Positions 48,664-56,646 of a stretch of DNA of 64,000 bases are shown here, one piece after another. Numbering within the stretch: position 1 is the first letter of the stretch; the number at the start of each line of letters is the position of its first letter. This DNA is from Crateriforma conspicua (GTDB taxonomy: Bacteria; Planctomycetota; Planctomycetia; Pirellulales; Pirellulaceae): positions 2,480,001 to 2,544,000 of the forward strand of contig NZ_CP036319.1 in NCBI RefSeq assembly GCF_007752935.1, given 5' to 3'. A program made the translations under genes and the position numbers. The notes below the pieces were generated by a model. That model had not been told where the DNA came from. It saw only the letters and a list, made by a program, of their open reading frames with translations, and did not search any database.

Positions 48664-50709
48664 TCAGTCGCGAAACCAATAAAATGAAACGACATGAATG
48701 GCGATCAAAATCGGCAACGGCCAGGCCAAGAAAAAGTGCAGTTTGGAAAACCAGCCTCGCCATCTTTTCCATCGCAACGCGCTCGGTCCCCTTTGCCGGC
48801 TTTCCATTGCGGTGACCAATCCTGCCAAAGCGCCGACCATTGCGACCGATAAGAACGTGACCCCAAGGACCGCATTGAAGTTTGTGCCCAATCGAAGCCC
48901 CGTGTGCGCGATCAGCCCGACCACGGTGAGCGTTCCGATGGCCGAATGAACCCAGCGCCACAGGCGGTAATCGCCAAATTGAAACTTTGGGATTCGTTTG
49001 CGTAGCGAAAACGCTTGGCCGATCACCAACGCGCCCAGCAAACAGAACCCCGTGATTTGTCTTGCCAGATCGTCTCGCCACCACCAGTCAATCAGGCGGC
49101 GATCCGATTGGACGCTTTCGGCGAAAGCGATGACCGGGCCGAAACACCAGATCGCCAGCATGGCAAACGCCAACGCGGAAACCCACATCAGCGGACGCCC
49201 GCCCTGATCCGCGGACGATTCGGCGGGGGCACCTGTCAGTTCCGACACCAAGTTTGCGCAGCTTCCACAAGCCGTCGACGCGCCGCAGGCTTCCGCGATT
49301 CGCTTTGGTTGATCGCATCCCTGCTTGATCAGTTCACCGACGGTTCCTTTGGTCACGTTCAAACAGTTGCATATCACACTGTCATCGGGCCAATGATGTA
49401 CAGACAAAGCGGCATCATCCAGCCATGGTGAACCACTCTTCACAAACCTGGTTCGTTGCGTCGGCCACATCCGTTGGTGATTCGATGTCGCCAAACGGAC
49501 TTGTGGCAACTGATCCCATTGCCCCACACAGGACGCACCGACGATGCGTCCCTGTTCTAACAAGATCGCCCGGAATCCTGAATCGTCGGAGTGGTTCAGC
49601 ACGACGCCGCCGCGTGATTCACCGATTTGTCGTCCAAACGTCGCGACTTGGACACCCAGAAGTTTCAATTCCGCGGACTCATCGGCACCCTCGAAGCTTG
49701 CGTCTTCACCGACCAAGTGTTGTGCCAGCACATCGGCCATGCGGTAACACGGTGCGACCAGTCCGAAAACGTGATCACGAAAGCGAACGCATTCGCCGAT
49801 CGCATGAATTTTCGGGTCGCTCGTACAAAGATGTCGGTCGACGACAATGCCACCGCGAACGCTCGTTTCCAGTTCGGCGTCTTTGGCCAATTGGTCATTC
49901 GGACGGACCCCCGCGGCGATGATCACCAAATCCGCGACCATCGGATCACGGTTGCTGAAGGCTATCCGCAGACGCTGATCGTCCGTCGTTGTGATCGAAT
50001 CGGTGCGGCAAGTGACGTGCACATCGACGCCGATCGATTCCACGTGTTGGCGTAGGCGCTTGGCGGCTTTGGAATCCAACTGCCTTGGCATCAACCCCGG
50101 GGCACGTTCCACCACTGATGCCGACAGCCCCAGGTCGATCATGACTTTCGCCGCTTCCAATCCTAGTAGGCCACCACCAATGACCAGTCCGGTGGAAGCT
50201 CCGGTTTCGTCAACATGTCGACGAATGGACTGCAAATCCTGCAGAGTGCGATAAACGAAAACGCCGGCCAGGTCCGCGCCGGGAATCGGAGGAACGAACG
50301 CCGAAGATCCTGTCGCCAGCACCAATCGATCGTACGGGTGCCGCACGCCGTTTGAATCAACGACCTCGCACTTTGTTTGATCGATACAGCTGATCCGGCG
50401 TCCGGTGTGCAGTTCAATTCGATGGTTGGCGTACCACTGACGGTCGGCCAACAGTAAATCGTCTTCGCTGCGACCGCCAAAGTACGACGACAAATGAACG
50501 CGATCGTATGCCGGCGTCGGTTCGTCACCGATCAGCGTGATTTGATAGAAGTGATTTGCATTGCGTTTGACCAGACGGTCGCATAACCCCCAACCGGCCA
50601 TGCCGCCACCGACAATGACCAAGCGTTCGTGAGCGTTCGATGCCGGATCCCCGGTCGGCACGGTCCGCAGCGATGCGGGATCGGTCGGCGAATCGGGAAA
50701 TGTTTGCAT
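48664..50709 (-). CDS. NirB-like flavoprotein fused to a diheme b membrane domain
   Basis: This 681-residue protein begins with an FAD-binding motif (VIVGGGMAGWGL, residues about 31-42) and a second NAD(P) motif (VIGGGLLGLEAAK). These make the pyridine-nucleotide oxidoreductase half of assimilatory NirB. A BFD-like [2Fe-2S] site follows, Cys447-x-Cys449 and Cys481-x2-Cys484. The siroheme/4Fe-4S domain is absent. From about residue 504 come four or five membrane helices in which His588/His602 and His658/His672 are each 14 apart, the classic pattern for two b haems bridging paired helices. Electrons from NAD(P)H should cross the membrane. The ATG at 50709 is preferred to TTG 50754. It is the first gene of the operon. 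Confidence 0.86.
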   Translation of the reverse strand: MQTFPDSPTDPASLRTVPTGDPASNAHERLVIVGGGMAGWGLCDRLVKRNANHFYQITLIGDEPTPAYDRVHLSSYFGGRSEDDLLLADRQWYANHRIELHTGRRISCIDQTKCEVVDSNGVRHPYDRLVLATGSSAFVPPIPGADLAGVFVYRTLQDLQSIRRHVDETGASTGLVIGGGLLGLEAAKVMIDLGLSASVVERAPGLMPRQLDSKAAKRLRQHVESIGVDVHVTCRTDSITTTDDQRLRIAFSNRDPMVADLVIIAAGVRPNDQLAKDAELETSVRGGIVVDRHLCTSDPKIHAIGECVRFRDHVFGLVAPCYRMADVLAQHLVGEDASFEGADESAELKLLGVQVATFGRQIGESRGGVVLNHSDDSGFRAILLEQGRIVGASCVGQWDQLPQVRLATSNHQRMWPTQRTRFVKSGSPWLDDAALSVHHWPDDSVICNCLNVTKGTVGELIKQGCDQPKRIAEACGASTACGSCANLVSELTGAPAESSADQGGRPLMWVSALAFAMLAIWCFGPVIAFAESVQSDRRLIDWWWRDDLARQITGFCLLGALVIGQAFSLRKRIPKFQFGDYRLWRWVHSAIGTLTVVGLIAHTGLRLGTNFNAVLGVTFLSVAMVGALAGLVTAMESRQRGPSALRWKRWRGWFSKLHFFLAWPLPILIAIHVVSFYWFRD

Positions 50710-51119
50710 GCAGCGGCCGAGACCAAGAAGCGAATCGCGAATGAAACTTCGCAACGGATTCCCGGATCACCCATCATCCAAGCCGACCCATCTGCGGAAA
50801 CCGAATTGCAGGAGGACGGATCTGTTCGTTGTGGGCGGACCGAAAGCCGCAGCGTTGCCTCGCACGCATTCGCAACCGCAGCGCCACAACGTCGTCGGAG
50901 GTCGATGAAAAATGACAACGGAGTTGGAACCGACGTCGTGGCCTTGGTAACGGCATTCGCTTGCCCGCAAAGGCCCGGGCGAAAACGAATCGTTCCTAAT
51001 GTCGATGCTGTGGGGAACGGCCGTACGCTTCCGTAATGCCCGAAAACAAGGCAGGGTGACGCGTGAAACCTTATCTGGGCAATGATGCGATGTTTGATCG
51101 CATTGAGCGTCCGGTGGTG
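50710..51119. other. Upstream region of the electron-transfer operon
   Basis: No gene is supported in these 410 bases. The sigma-54-like promoter at 50872-50886 is the only element I can place. The region upstream of it, up to 51119, is the expected activator-binding zone, but I recognised no inverted repeat of convincing strength. Confidence 0.4.
50872..50886 (-). promoter_or_regulatory. Sigma-54 (-24/-12) promoter of the electron-transfer operon
   Basis: On the minus strand the sequence TGGCGC-TGCGG-TTGC matches the sigma-54 consensus TGGCAC-N5-TTGC with one mismatch in the -24 block and perfect spacing of the GG and GC dinucleotides. It lies 160 bases upstream of the flavoprotein start, leaving a leader of about 150 bases. 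The activator of the right class is encoded at the far end of the same cluster. Confidence 0.6.
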
Positions 51120-52475
51120 CTAGATCATTTGCCGAATGTCGTGGCTGAAACTCGGGAAGACGAACAAGGTGGATTTAACTTCCGCTGCCGTCAAATTGTG
51201 TTTCATGGCCATCGCGAACAGGTTGATCGTTTCTTCGGCACCGGGGCCCAAAAGATGGGCACCAAGGATTGCATCGGAGTCGCGGTCAATCAGAACCTTG
51301 TAACCGGCCACCGTCTTGCCGGTTTTTCGTACGCTGCTCCAGTCGCTCATGTCACCGGTTCGCACGTCCAGATCGGCTGACGTTTGGCGGGCCTGTTCTT
51401 CCGACAATCCGACCGAAGCGATTGCGGGGGTGGTAAAGCATGCATGCGGAACCATCCCGTAATCGGGGCTTCGTACCGGACGATCCGCGAAAAGATTCTT
51501 TGCTACGATCCTGGCGTCTTCATTGGCCACCGGTGTTAAACGTGGTTGGGCCGTACGGGCGCAATCACCCACCGCATAAACTCTTTCGTTGGATTGGCTC
51601 CGCAGATGCGCATCGACCGACACGCCATCTTGATCGTGTTGGATCCCAGCGACGTCCAACTGCATTCGATCGATGTTGGGAACGCGGCCGGCGCCATGGA
51701 CCACACAGTCAGCCGCCACCGTCTGGCCGTCACGCAGTTTGATACGACGTGATTCGTCACCCAGAACGTCGATGCCTTCGATGGTTTGGTTCAACAGAAA
51801 CTGGATGCCCAGTTGATGAGAAAGCGCCGTCAACGTTTTCACCAGATCAGGATCAAAGCCCGACAGAACGCTTGAGTTCTTTTCGATGATGGTCACCCGT
51901 GAACCGGCCCGCGCCGCTACGTGGGCGAATTCCATCGAGATGTAGCCGCCACCGACGAATGCGATGTGTCGTGGCAACTGTGAAAGGTCCAGAAAAACAT
52001 CACTGGAAATCAAGCACTCGCTGTTTGGAAAACTCAGCGTTCGCGGACGACCACCGGTTGCGATGACGATTCGATCAGCTTCATAAAGTTCACCCGCAAT
52101 GGACAGCGTGCTGACGCCAATGAATTTGGCCGTCCCGTGCAGTGTGGTGATGCCGGAATCCCGAAACGACGCTTCGGATCCCTCGGCCACAGGACGAGTG
52201 AAGGTTTCCTTAAACGCGTGCAGTTTTTCCCAATCGATTCGAGTGGATACATCGGCCACCAATTGACCGTTGGATCGTCGGACGCGGTCCAGCAATTGCC
52301 CGGCATTCACATAGACTTTTTTTGGATTGCACCCGCGCAGGGCACAAGTGCCCCCGAAGGTGCGCTCGTCAACAATCGCAACCCGTTTGCCAGTTTCGGC
52401 GATTTTGCTGGCGACGGTTCCACCGGCGGGACCAGTCCCAATGACGATCAAATCAAAATGGGTGGGCGAAGACAT
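51120..52475 (-). CDS. Pyridine nucleotide-disulfide oxidoreductase (Lpd/Gor-like)
   Basis: This FAD-dependent enzyme of 451 residues from ATG 52475 has the motifs IGTGPAGGTVAS (FAD), GGTCALRGCNPKK with redox-active Cys44/Cys49, FVGGGYISMEFA (NAD(P)), and YAVGDCA. The C-terminal dimer-interface motif, HPTxxE in lipoamide dehydrogenase and glutathione reductase, reads FPSFSHDI here, so the catalytic His-Glu pair is missing and activity may differ (glutathione, lipoamide or other disulfide). It lies upstream of the electron-transfer operon on the same strand with its own promoter region, so co-regulation is uncertain. An in-frame extension to 52619 is unlikely. Confidence 0.87.
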   Translation of the reverse strand: MSSPTHFDLIVIGTGPAGGTVASKIAETGKRVAIVDERTFGGTCALRGCNPKKVYVNAGQLLDRVRRSNGQLVADVSTRIDWEKLHAFKETFTRPVAEGSEASFRDSGITTLHGTAKFIGVSTLSIAGELYEADRIVIATGGRPRTLSFPNSECLISSDVFLDLSQLPRHIAFVGGGYISMEFAHVAARAGSRVTIIEKNSSVLSGFDPDLVKTLTALSHQLGIQFLLNQTIEGIDVLGDESRRIKLRDGQTVAADCVVHGAGRVPNIDRMQLDVAGIQHDQDGVSVDAHLRSQSNERVYAVGDCARTAQPRLTPVANEDARIVAKNLFADRPVRSPDYGMVPHACFTTPAIASVGLSEEQARQTSADLDVRTGDMSDWSSVRKTGKTVAGYKVLIDRDSDAILGAHLLGPGAEETINLFAMAMKHNLTAAEVKSTLFVFPSFSHDIRQMI

Positions 52476-52605
52476 TCGAACACTTGGGCAAAATGGAAAT
52501 CGATCTAACGCAGGTGGGATCTGTATCCCGTGGATCGGGGCTGACCGTGATGCGGTACCGGGCCAAGTCGGGCAAAGAGGCGAATCGATCAACGGCAAAG
52601 AAAAA

Positions 52606-52630
52606 GGGGCGGCTGTCAATCAGCCGCCCC
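52606..52630 (-). terminator. Strong intrinsic terminator after the PA2169-type gene
   Basis: A perfect 10-base stem (GGGGCGGCTG with CAGCCGCCCC) surrounds a five-base loop and is followed on the minus strand by TTTTT. It lies 38 bases after the stop of the gene ending at 52668. Confidence 0.85.
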
Positions 52631-52667
52631 GATGGCGAAGGTAGTCACGGACGTGACCCTTGGGGTG

Positions 52668-53138
52668 TTACGCCTTTTTGAAAGAATCTCGCAGGTCGCG
52701 GATCTGATCGTGACCGGATTTGACGACGGCGTATTGCGCGTTCAAAACGTCGCTCATCGCGCTGCCGGCAGTTTCCTTCAACACGTCTTCATAGGCGTGC
52801 TTGATATGATCTTCGCCGCGTTCGGCCTCGATCAAAATCACGTGCGGGTCACCGCCGTTCAGCTTACCGCGAATGTCGATCCATGTACGGTGCATTGACG
52901 CTGCGACGGAACCGTCGGTCTCGGGTGCTTTGCCGTTCCAGCTGACAAAGTTCTGCAGTTCGGTCGCGAACTTGGAACGCTGGTGTGCGATCTGGCGAAA
53001 CAGATCTGCCAATGCGGGATGTTCGATCTCTTCAGCTGATTCACGAAAGCCGTCGTAGGCATCGATGTTGGCCTGAATCAGTTGTTGCAGTTTCTTGACA
53101 GTCGTTTCGTTCAATTGGTCTTTGGTTTCCAAAGTCAT
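52668..53138 (-). CDS. PA2169/DUF2383 family four-helix-bundle protein
   Basis: The 156-residue protein is predicted all helical and has the ferritin-like bundle features of the PA2169/DUF2383 family: LNETTVKKLQQLIQANIDAYDGF, HQRSKFATELQNFV and ILIEAERGEDHIKHAYEDVL, with acidic and His residues that could bind metal. These proteins are linked to envelope or oxidative stress in gamma-proteobacteria, but function is uncertain. No signal peptide is present. A strong terminator follows. It lies about 150 bases after the DUF1328 gene on the same strand, so the two may respond to the same stress. Confidence 0.82.
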   Translation of the reverse strand: MTLETKDQLNETTVKKLQQLIQANIDAYDGFRESAEEIEHPALADLFRQIAHQRSKFATELQNFVSWNGKAPETDGSVAASMHRTWIDIRGKLNGGDPHVILIEAERGEDHIKHAYEDVLKETAGSAMSDVLNAQYAVVKSGHDQIRDLRDSFKKA

Positions 53139-53289
53139 GATGACTCCTTTTGGTTTTGTTCAACGATGCACACAGTCGTGCCGGCGACTCGGTGGCGTCG
53201 GATTGGCCAGGGTGTGGATCGTATTTCGATGCAGTGAATGTGGAAGTTGATGTCGAGCGGCGATGTGCCGTGCACAGGCTGTGACAGGA

Positions 53290-53457
53290 TCAGACAGCGG
53301 TGCCTCGGCGACCAAAGATCAGGCTCAAGACGAACAACACCAAGAAGACGACGAACAGGATCTGGGCGATACCTGCGGCGCTACCGGCGATTCCGCCAAA
53401 TCCGAACAGTGCGGCGATCAGTGCGATCACGAAAAAGGTCAATGCCCAACCCAACAT
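53290..53457 (-). CDS. DUF1328 (YtjA-like) small membrane protein
   Basis: The 55-residue protein from ATG 53457 reads as two membrane helices ([20 protein letters not shown] and [19 protein letters not shown]) separated by GGIAGSAAG. This is the DUF1328/YtjA pattern of very small inner-membrane proteins induced by general stress. The longer frame to 53556 adds an implausible polar stretch. It is upstream of the PA2169-type gene on the same strand. Function is not known. Confidence 0.8.
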   Translation of the reverse strand: MLGWALTFFVIALIAALFGFGGIAGSAAGIAQILFVVFLVLFVLSLIFGRRGTAV

Positions 53458-53938
53458 GCTTGTTCTCCCAATGAGTGATATTTCGAAACACAACCAGCCG
53501 GAACAGTTTCCGGCGTGTCGTGGTACGAGGGAGACGTAACGCACAAGCCGTACCAATTCTCGGCGACACGGCGAAATGTTGCTTCAACCCGCCAACTTCA
53601 TGGCTATCTCAGTGCTTCGGCTGCTTTGACGCACGTTGATCCGCAGCGAAAGCAACAGAAATTCGTCCATACCGGTCGTTGGTCGATCAATTGCCCATGT
53701 GTCGTGGGTCGCGGTTACTGACGCACGGAAACGTGTGATTGGTGTCCAGCCACCCGTGATCGGGATGGCCACGGTTTTCTGCTTTGCGAACGGAACAACA
53801 CTGGTCATCTCTCGATGGTTTGTGGCTCAAAACCAAACTCGACACGGTGTCGGAAGCAGCGACTAGAATTCGAATTTGAGAGTCACCATGTGTCACGCGC
53901 CTGATTGCTGCCGCGTTCATTTTTAAAAGTCTTCATCC
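53458..53938. other. Intergenic region with no recognised gene
   Basis: About 480 bases hold only short open frames without family features. It should contain divergent promoters for the DUF1328 gene and the GDSL hydrolase gene. No repeat, RNA or clear promoter was recognised. Confidence 0.4.
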
Positions 53939-55315
53939 ATGATCCGTTGTTCACGTTCGCCTTTGTTGTTCTGTTCCGTCTGGATGGCATTCGCCCTAGG
54001 GTTTTTCCAGGCCAAAGCACAGGAGACGGCCAGGCCGGCCGATCCGGCAGCGGCGAATTACAAGTATGAAGCCAAGCCAGACGACGTCGCGTTCGAAAAG
54101 CTGAATCCGCGGTTGGCACCGCCGCCACCGGCAAAGCTGTTGCTGGAAAAGGGCGACTTGTTGGTGATCGCCGGGGATTCGATCACCGAGCAACGCATGT
54201 ATTCGCGTCTGATCGAGACCTACTTAGTTGCCTGCATGCCGGAACTGGAAATCGAAGTGCGGCAATACGGTTGGAGCGGTGAAAAGACGGACGGTTTTTT
54301 GCGTCGGATGGACAACGATTGTCTGCGCTTTCAACCCGACGTCGTGACGCTTAGTTACGGCATGAACGACGCCAGGTATCGGCCGTATGACGTGACCAAC
54401 GGACGATGGTACGCGGACCACTATCGGCAGATCGTTCGTAAGTGCCAAGCGGCGGGTGCGGAAGTTGTCGTCGGATCCCCGGGGTGCAGCGGCAAAATCG
54501 CGACTTGGGTCAAGGGGCGATCAGGCACTCTGGATGAACACAACCAGCATTTGTGTGCGCTTCGTGACATTGCCATCGATGTCGCCGAACAACAGAACGC
54601 CGCATTTGCCGATGTGTTTTGGCCGATGTATCAAGCCAAAGTGTTTGCGCCGGGACGATACCCCGGGCAAGGTTGGCGGCCGTATGAAATGTGTGGCCGC
54701 GATGGCATCCACCCGGATTGGGCGGGACATGCGATCATGGCTTACGCCTATTTGCGTGCGCTGGGTTGCGACGGTGATTTGGGACACATTCACGTCGACA
54801 TGGCGGCGGACACGGCAACGGCCAAGGGCGGTCATGAAGTGGTGTCGGTGAACCAGGGCGAAGTGTCTTTGGTCAGCCACCGTTATCCGTTCTGCGCCGA
54901 CGGCCCGGTCGATCGCGACGATTCGGTGCGTTCGGGGATGACGTTCGTTCCCTTTGATGATGGCTTGAATCGGTTGATGTTGACCGTGTCAGGATTGTCG
55001 GGGATCGCGACGGTCACTTGGGGGAACCAGTCGCACACCTATTCGCCTGCTCAGTTGAGTGCCGGTGTGAACCTGGCCGCTGAATTCACCGACAACCCTT
55101 TTGTTGATGCGTTTGAAGATGTCAGCCAGGCGGTGGCGGTGAAGCAGGCCTTTGAAACTCACCAGATCAAGAAGGTGTTTCACGGCCCCTCGGGTCGGAA
55201 GCATATGGAAAAAGCCGTTCGTGAAACAGAACAGCAACGTGCGCCTTTGGCACAGGCCGTTGGTCAGGCGGTCCGGCCCGTCCGACACGTGATTCGAATT
55301 CACACGAAGGGTTGA
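53939..55315 (+). CDS. Exported SGNH/GDSL hydrolase
   Basis: This 458-residue esterase-fold enzyme begins with a signal peptide (residues 1-28). Block I is VIAGDSITE with nucleophile Ser81, block III is SYGMNDARY with Asn, and block V is RDGIHPDWAGH with the catalytic Asp/His pair. A second domain (residues about 285-455) is beta-rich and has no name that I can give. Such enzymes deacetylate or de-esterify polysaccharides. This fits the sulfatase-rich setting, but the substrate is not determined. It stands alone on the plus strand. Confidence 0.86.
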   Translation: MIRCSRSPLLFCSVWMAFALGFFQAKAQETARPADPAAANYKYEAKPDDVAFEKLNPRLAPPPPAKLLLEKGDLLVIAGDSITEQRMYSRLIETYLVACMPELEIEVRQYGWSGEKTDGFLRRMDNDCLRFQPDVVTLSYGMNDARYRPYDVTNGRWYADHYRQIVRKCQAAGAEVVVGSPGCSGKIATWVKGRSGTLDEHNQHLCALRDIAIDVAEQQNAAFADVFWPMYQAKVFAPGRYPGQGWRPYEMCGRDGIHPDWAGHAIMAYAYLRALGCDGDLGHIHVDMAADTATAKGGHEVVSVNQGEVSLVSHRYPFCADGPVDRDDSVRSGMTFVPFDDGLNRLMLTVSGLSGIATVTWGNQSHTYSPAQLSAGVNLAAEFTDNPFVDAFEDVSQAVAVKQAFETHQIKKVFHGPSGRKHMEKAVRETEQQRAPLAQAVGQAVRPVRHVIRIHTKG

Positions 55316-55552
55316 TCGACGCGGTAGAGTCCCTGTGAGGCTCACCCGTGAAGCCGAAGCGATGGTCGACTTCACGCCACAGTCAATTTTTCCAACGGCA
55401 TGCCTGGCGGAAGATGACTCGTCGGTGGCTATTGCAATCGATAGGCCCGCCGCCGAATCGCGAAACCTGCGAACGGGAAACGGGTTTCAAACGAGCAGGG
55501 TTTCAATGAAACAATGCTGACGCACGGCAAACGATCATCAATGGGGATAAAT

Positions 55553-55900
55553 ATGGAATCCGAAACCATCACCGCGATATGTCCGCTGGGGCACTTTGTT
55601 CACGACGATGCGACCAAGGTCGGTACCTGGGTCAACTGTCCGCAGTGTGACGCCGGTTTTGAATTCAGTGATTCCCAGCAACCCAGCGTCATTACCCATC
55701 CCACGCACGCGCCATCGTCGGTCACCGATTCGTGCGTGATGCGGATCTTGGAATCGGATGTTCCTCAGCAGGATCCGTGTTCGAAACAGTCGCAGACGGA
55801 TATCGCAGCCGAATCGACGCCTTCGGACGTTGTGTTGAGTCTGCGACCGGGCGGCGTCGCCGCAGCGGTGCGTGCGATCCGGTCCGCGTTCGCGGTTTAG
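55553..55900 (+). CDS. Small protein with zinc-ribbon-like CPxG/CPxC motif
   Basis: I cannot assign a family. The 115-residue product from ATG 55553 has ICPLGHFVHDDATKVGTWVNCPQCDAGF, in which two Cys/His groups could hold one zinc. A polar, disordered middle follows, then a helical end (SLRPGGVAAAVRAIRSAFAV). No signal or membrane segment is seen. It is convergent with the NarL-type regulator, with 47 bases between stops. GGGGAT lies just upstream of the ATG. It may bind nucleic acid or protein, but this is a guess. Confidence 0.6.
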   Translation: MESETITAICPLGHFVHDDATKVGTWVNCPQCDAGFEFSDSQQPSVITHPTHAPSSVTDSCVMRILESDVPQQDPCSKQSQTDIAAESTPSDVVLSLRPGGVAAAVRAIRSAFAV

Positions 55901-55947
55901 TCGTCGGTCCGTTTCGGTGCGGCAACGGTTCTGACGGTGGGCAAGAT

Positions 55948-56631
55948 TTAAACCAATCCACGGCGGATGGCTGCGGCCGTCGCGCCGGCGCGGGTGTTGA
56001 CGTGTAACTTCTGGTAGATCGCGCGAACGTGTTTGTCGACGGTGTGTCGGCTGATGCCCAGCGCGACACCGATTTCCTCTTTTGTCATGCCTTCGACCAG
56101 GCGGCTCAGGACTTCCATCTCTCTTGGCGAAAGACCGCTGTCGTCGACGGTCGGTCGCGAATGGTTCATCAGTGTCAGGACTTTTCGGGCCACCTGGGGT
56201 GTCATCGAAGCGCCACCGGCAAGGACTTCGCGAATCGCCCGCTCGATGTCTTCGTTGGAAGAAGTCTTCAACAGATAGCCATCAGCGCCGGCACACACGG
56301 CACCGAAGATGCGATCGTGATCGTCAAAGACCGTCAGGATGACCAACTTGCAATCGGGATAGATTTCCCGGATCTGGCCGATCGCCGTGATGCCATCGAT
56401 CCCCGGCAAACCGATGTCCAGCAGGACGACATCCGGTTGTCGGCCTTCCCTGAATCGCCGGATCGCAGATTCGGCGCTGTCAAAGTCGTATTCGCAAACG
56501 CAGTCGTCCAGCAGGTCGATAACGCGTGACAGGCTGCGACGGTACGCATCGTTGTCTTCGATCAACCAGACTCGAATATTGGACTCCGGCGTGGCCGCGG
56601 ATGGGATGTCGGCGTTGTGTTCAAGGTTCAT
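55948..56631 (-). CDS. NarL/FixJ-type response regulator
   Basis: The 227-residue protein has a receiver domain (residues 18-140) with acidic pair Glu25/Asp26, phospho-acceptor Asp72 (VVLLDIGLPGIDG), a Thr in ILTVFDDHDR and Lys in LLKTSSNEDI. The DNA-binding LuxR domain (LSPREMEVLSRLVEGMTKEEIGVALGIS) is at about 165-225. It lies 15 bases after the discoidin-type kinase stop on the same strand and is very likely its partner. Targets are unknown; polysaccharide-use genes are plausible. Confidence 0.9.
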   Translation of the reverse strand: MNLEHNADIPSAATPESNIRVWLIEDNDAYRRSLSRVIDLLDDCVCEYDFDSAESAIRRFREGRQPDVVLLDIGLPGIDGITAIGQIREIYPDCKLVILTVFDDHDRIFGAVCAGADGYLLKTSSNEDIERAIREVLAGGASMTPQVARKVLTLMNHSRPTVDDSGLSPREMEVLSRLVEGMTKEEIGVALGISRHTVDKHVRAIYQKLHVNTRAGATAAAIRRGLV

Positions 56632-56646
56632 AAGCGGCGGCGAAGA

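Noticed and set aside
48664-50709. Assimilatory nitrite reductase large subunit NirB
   Set aside because: Only the flavin and [2Fe-2S] halves are present. The siroheme and 4Fe-4S ligands are absent and a membrane domain takes their place.
53584-53808. Short antisense frame in the intergenic region before the GDSL gene
   Set aside because: It is low-scoring by composition, lacks a ribosome site and matches nothing.
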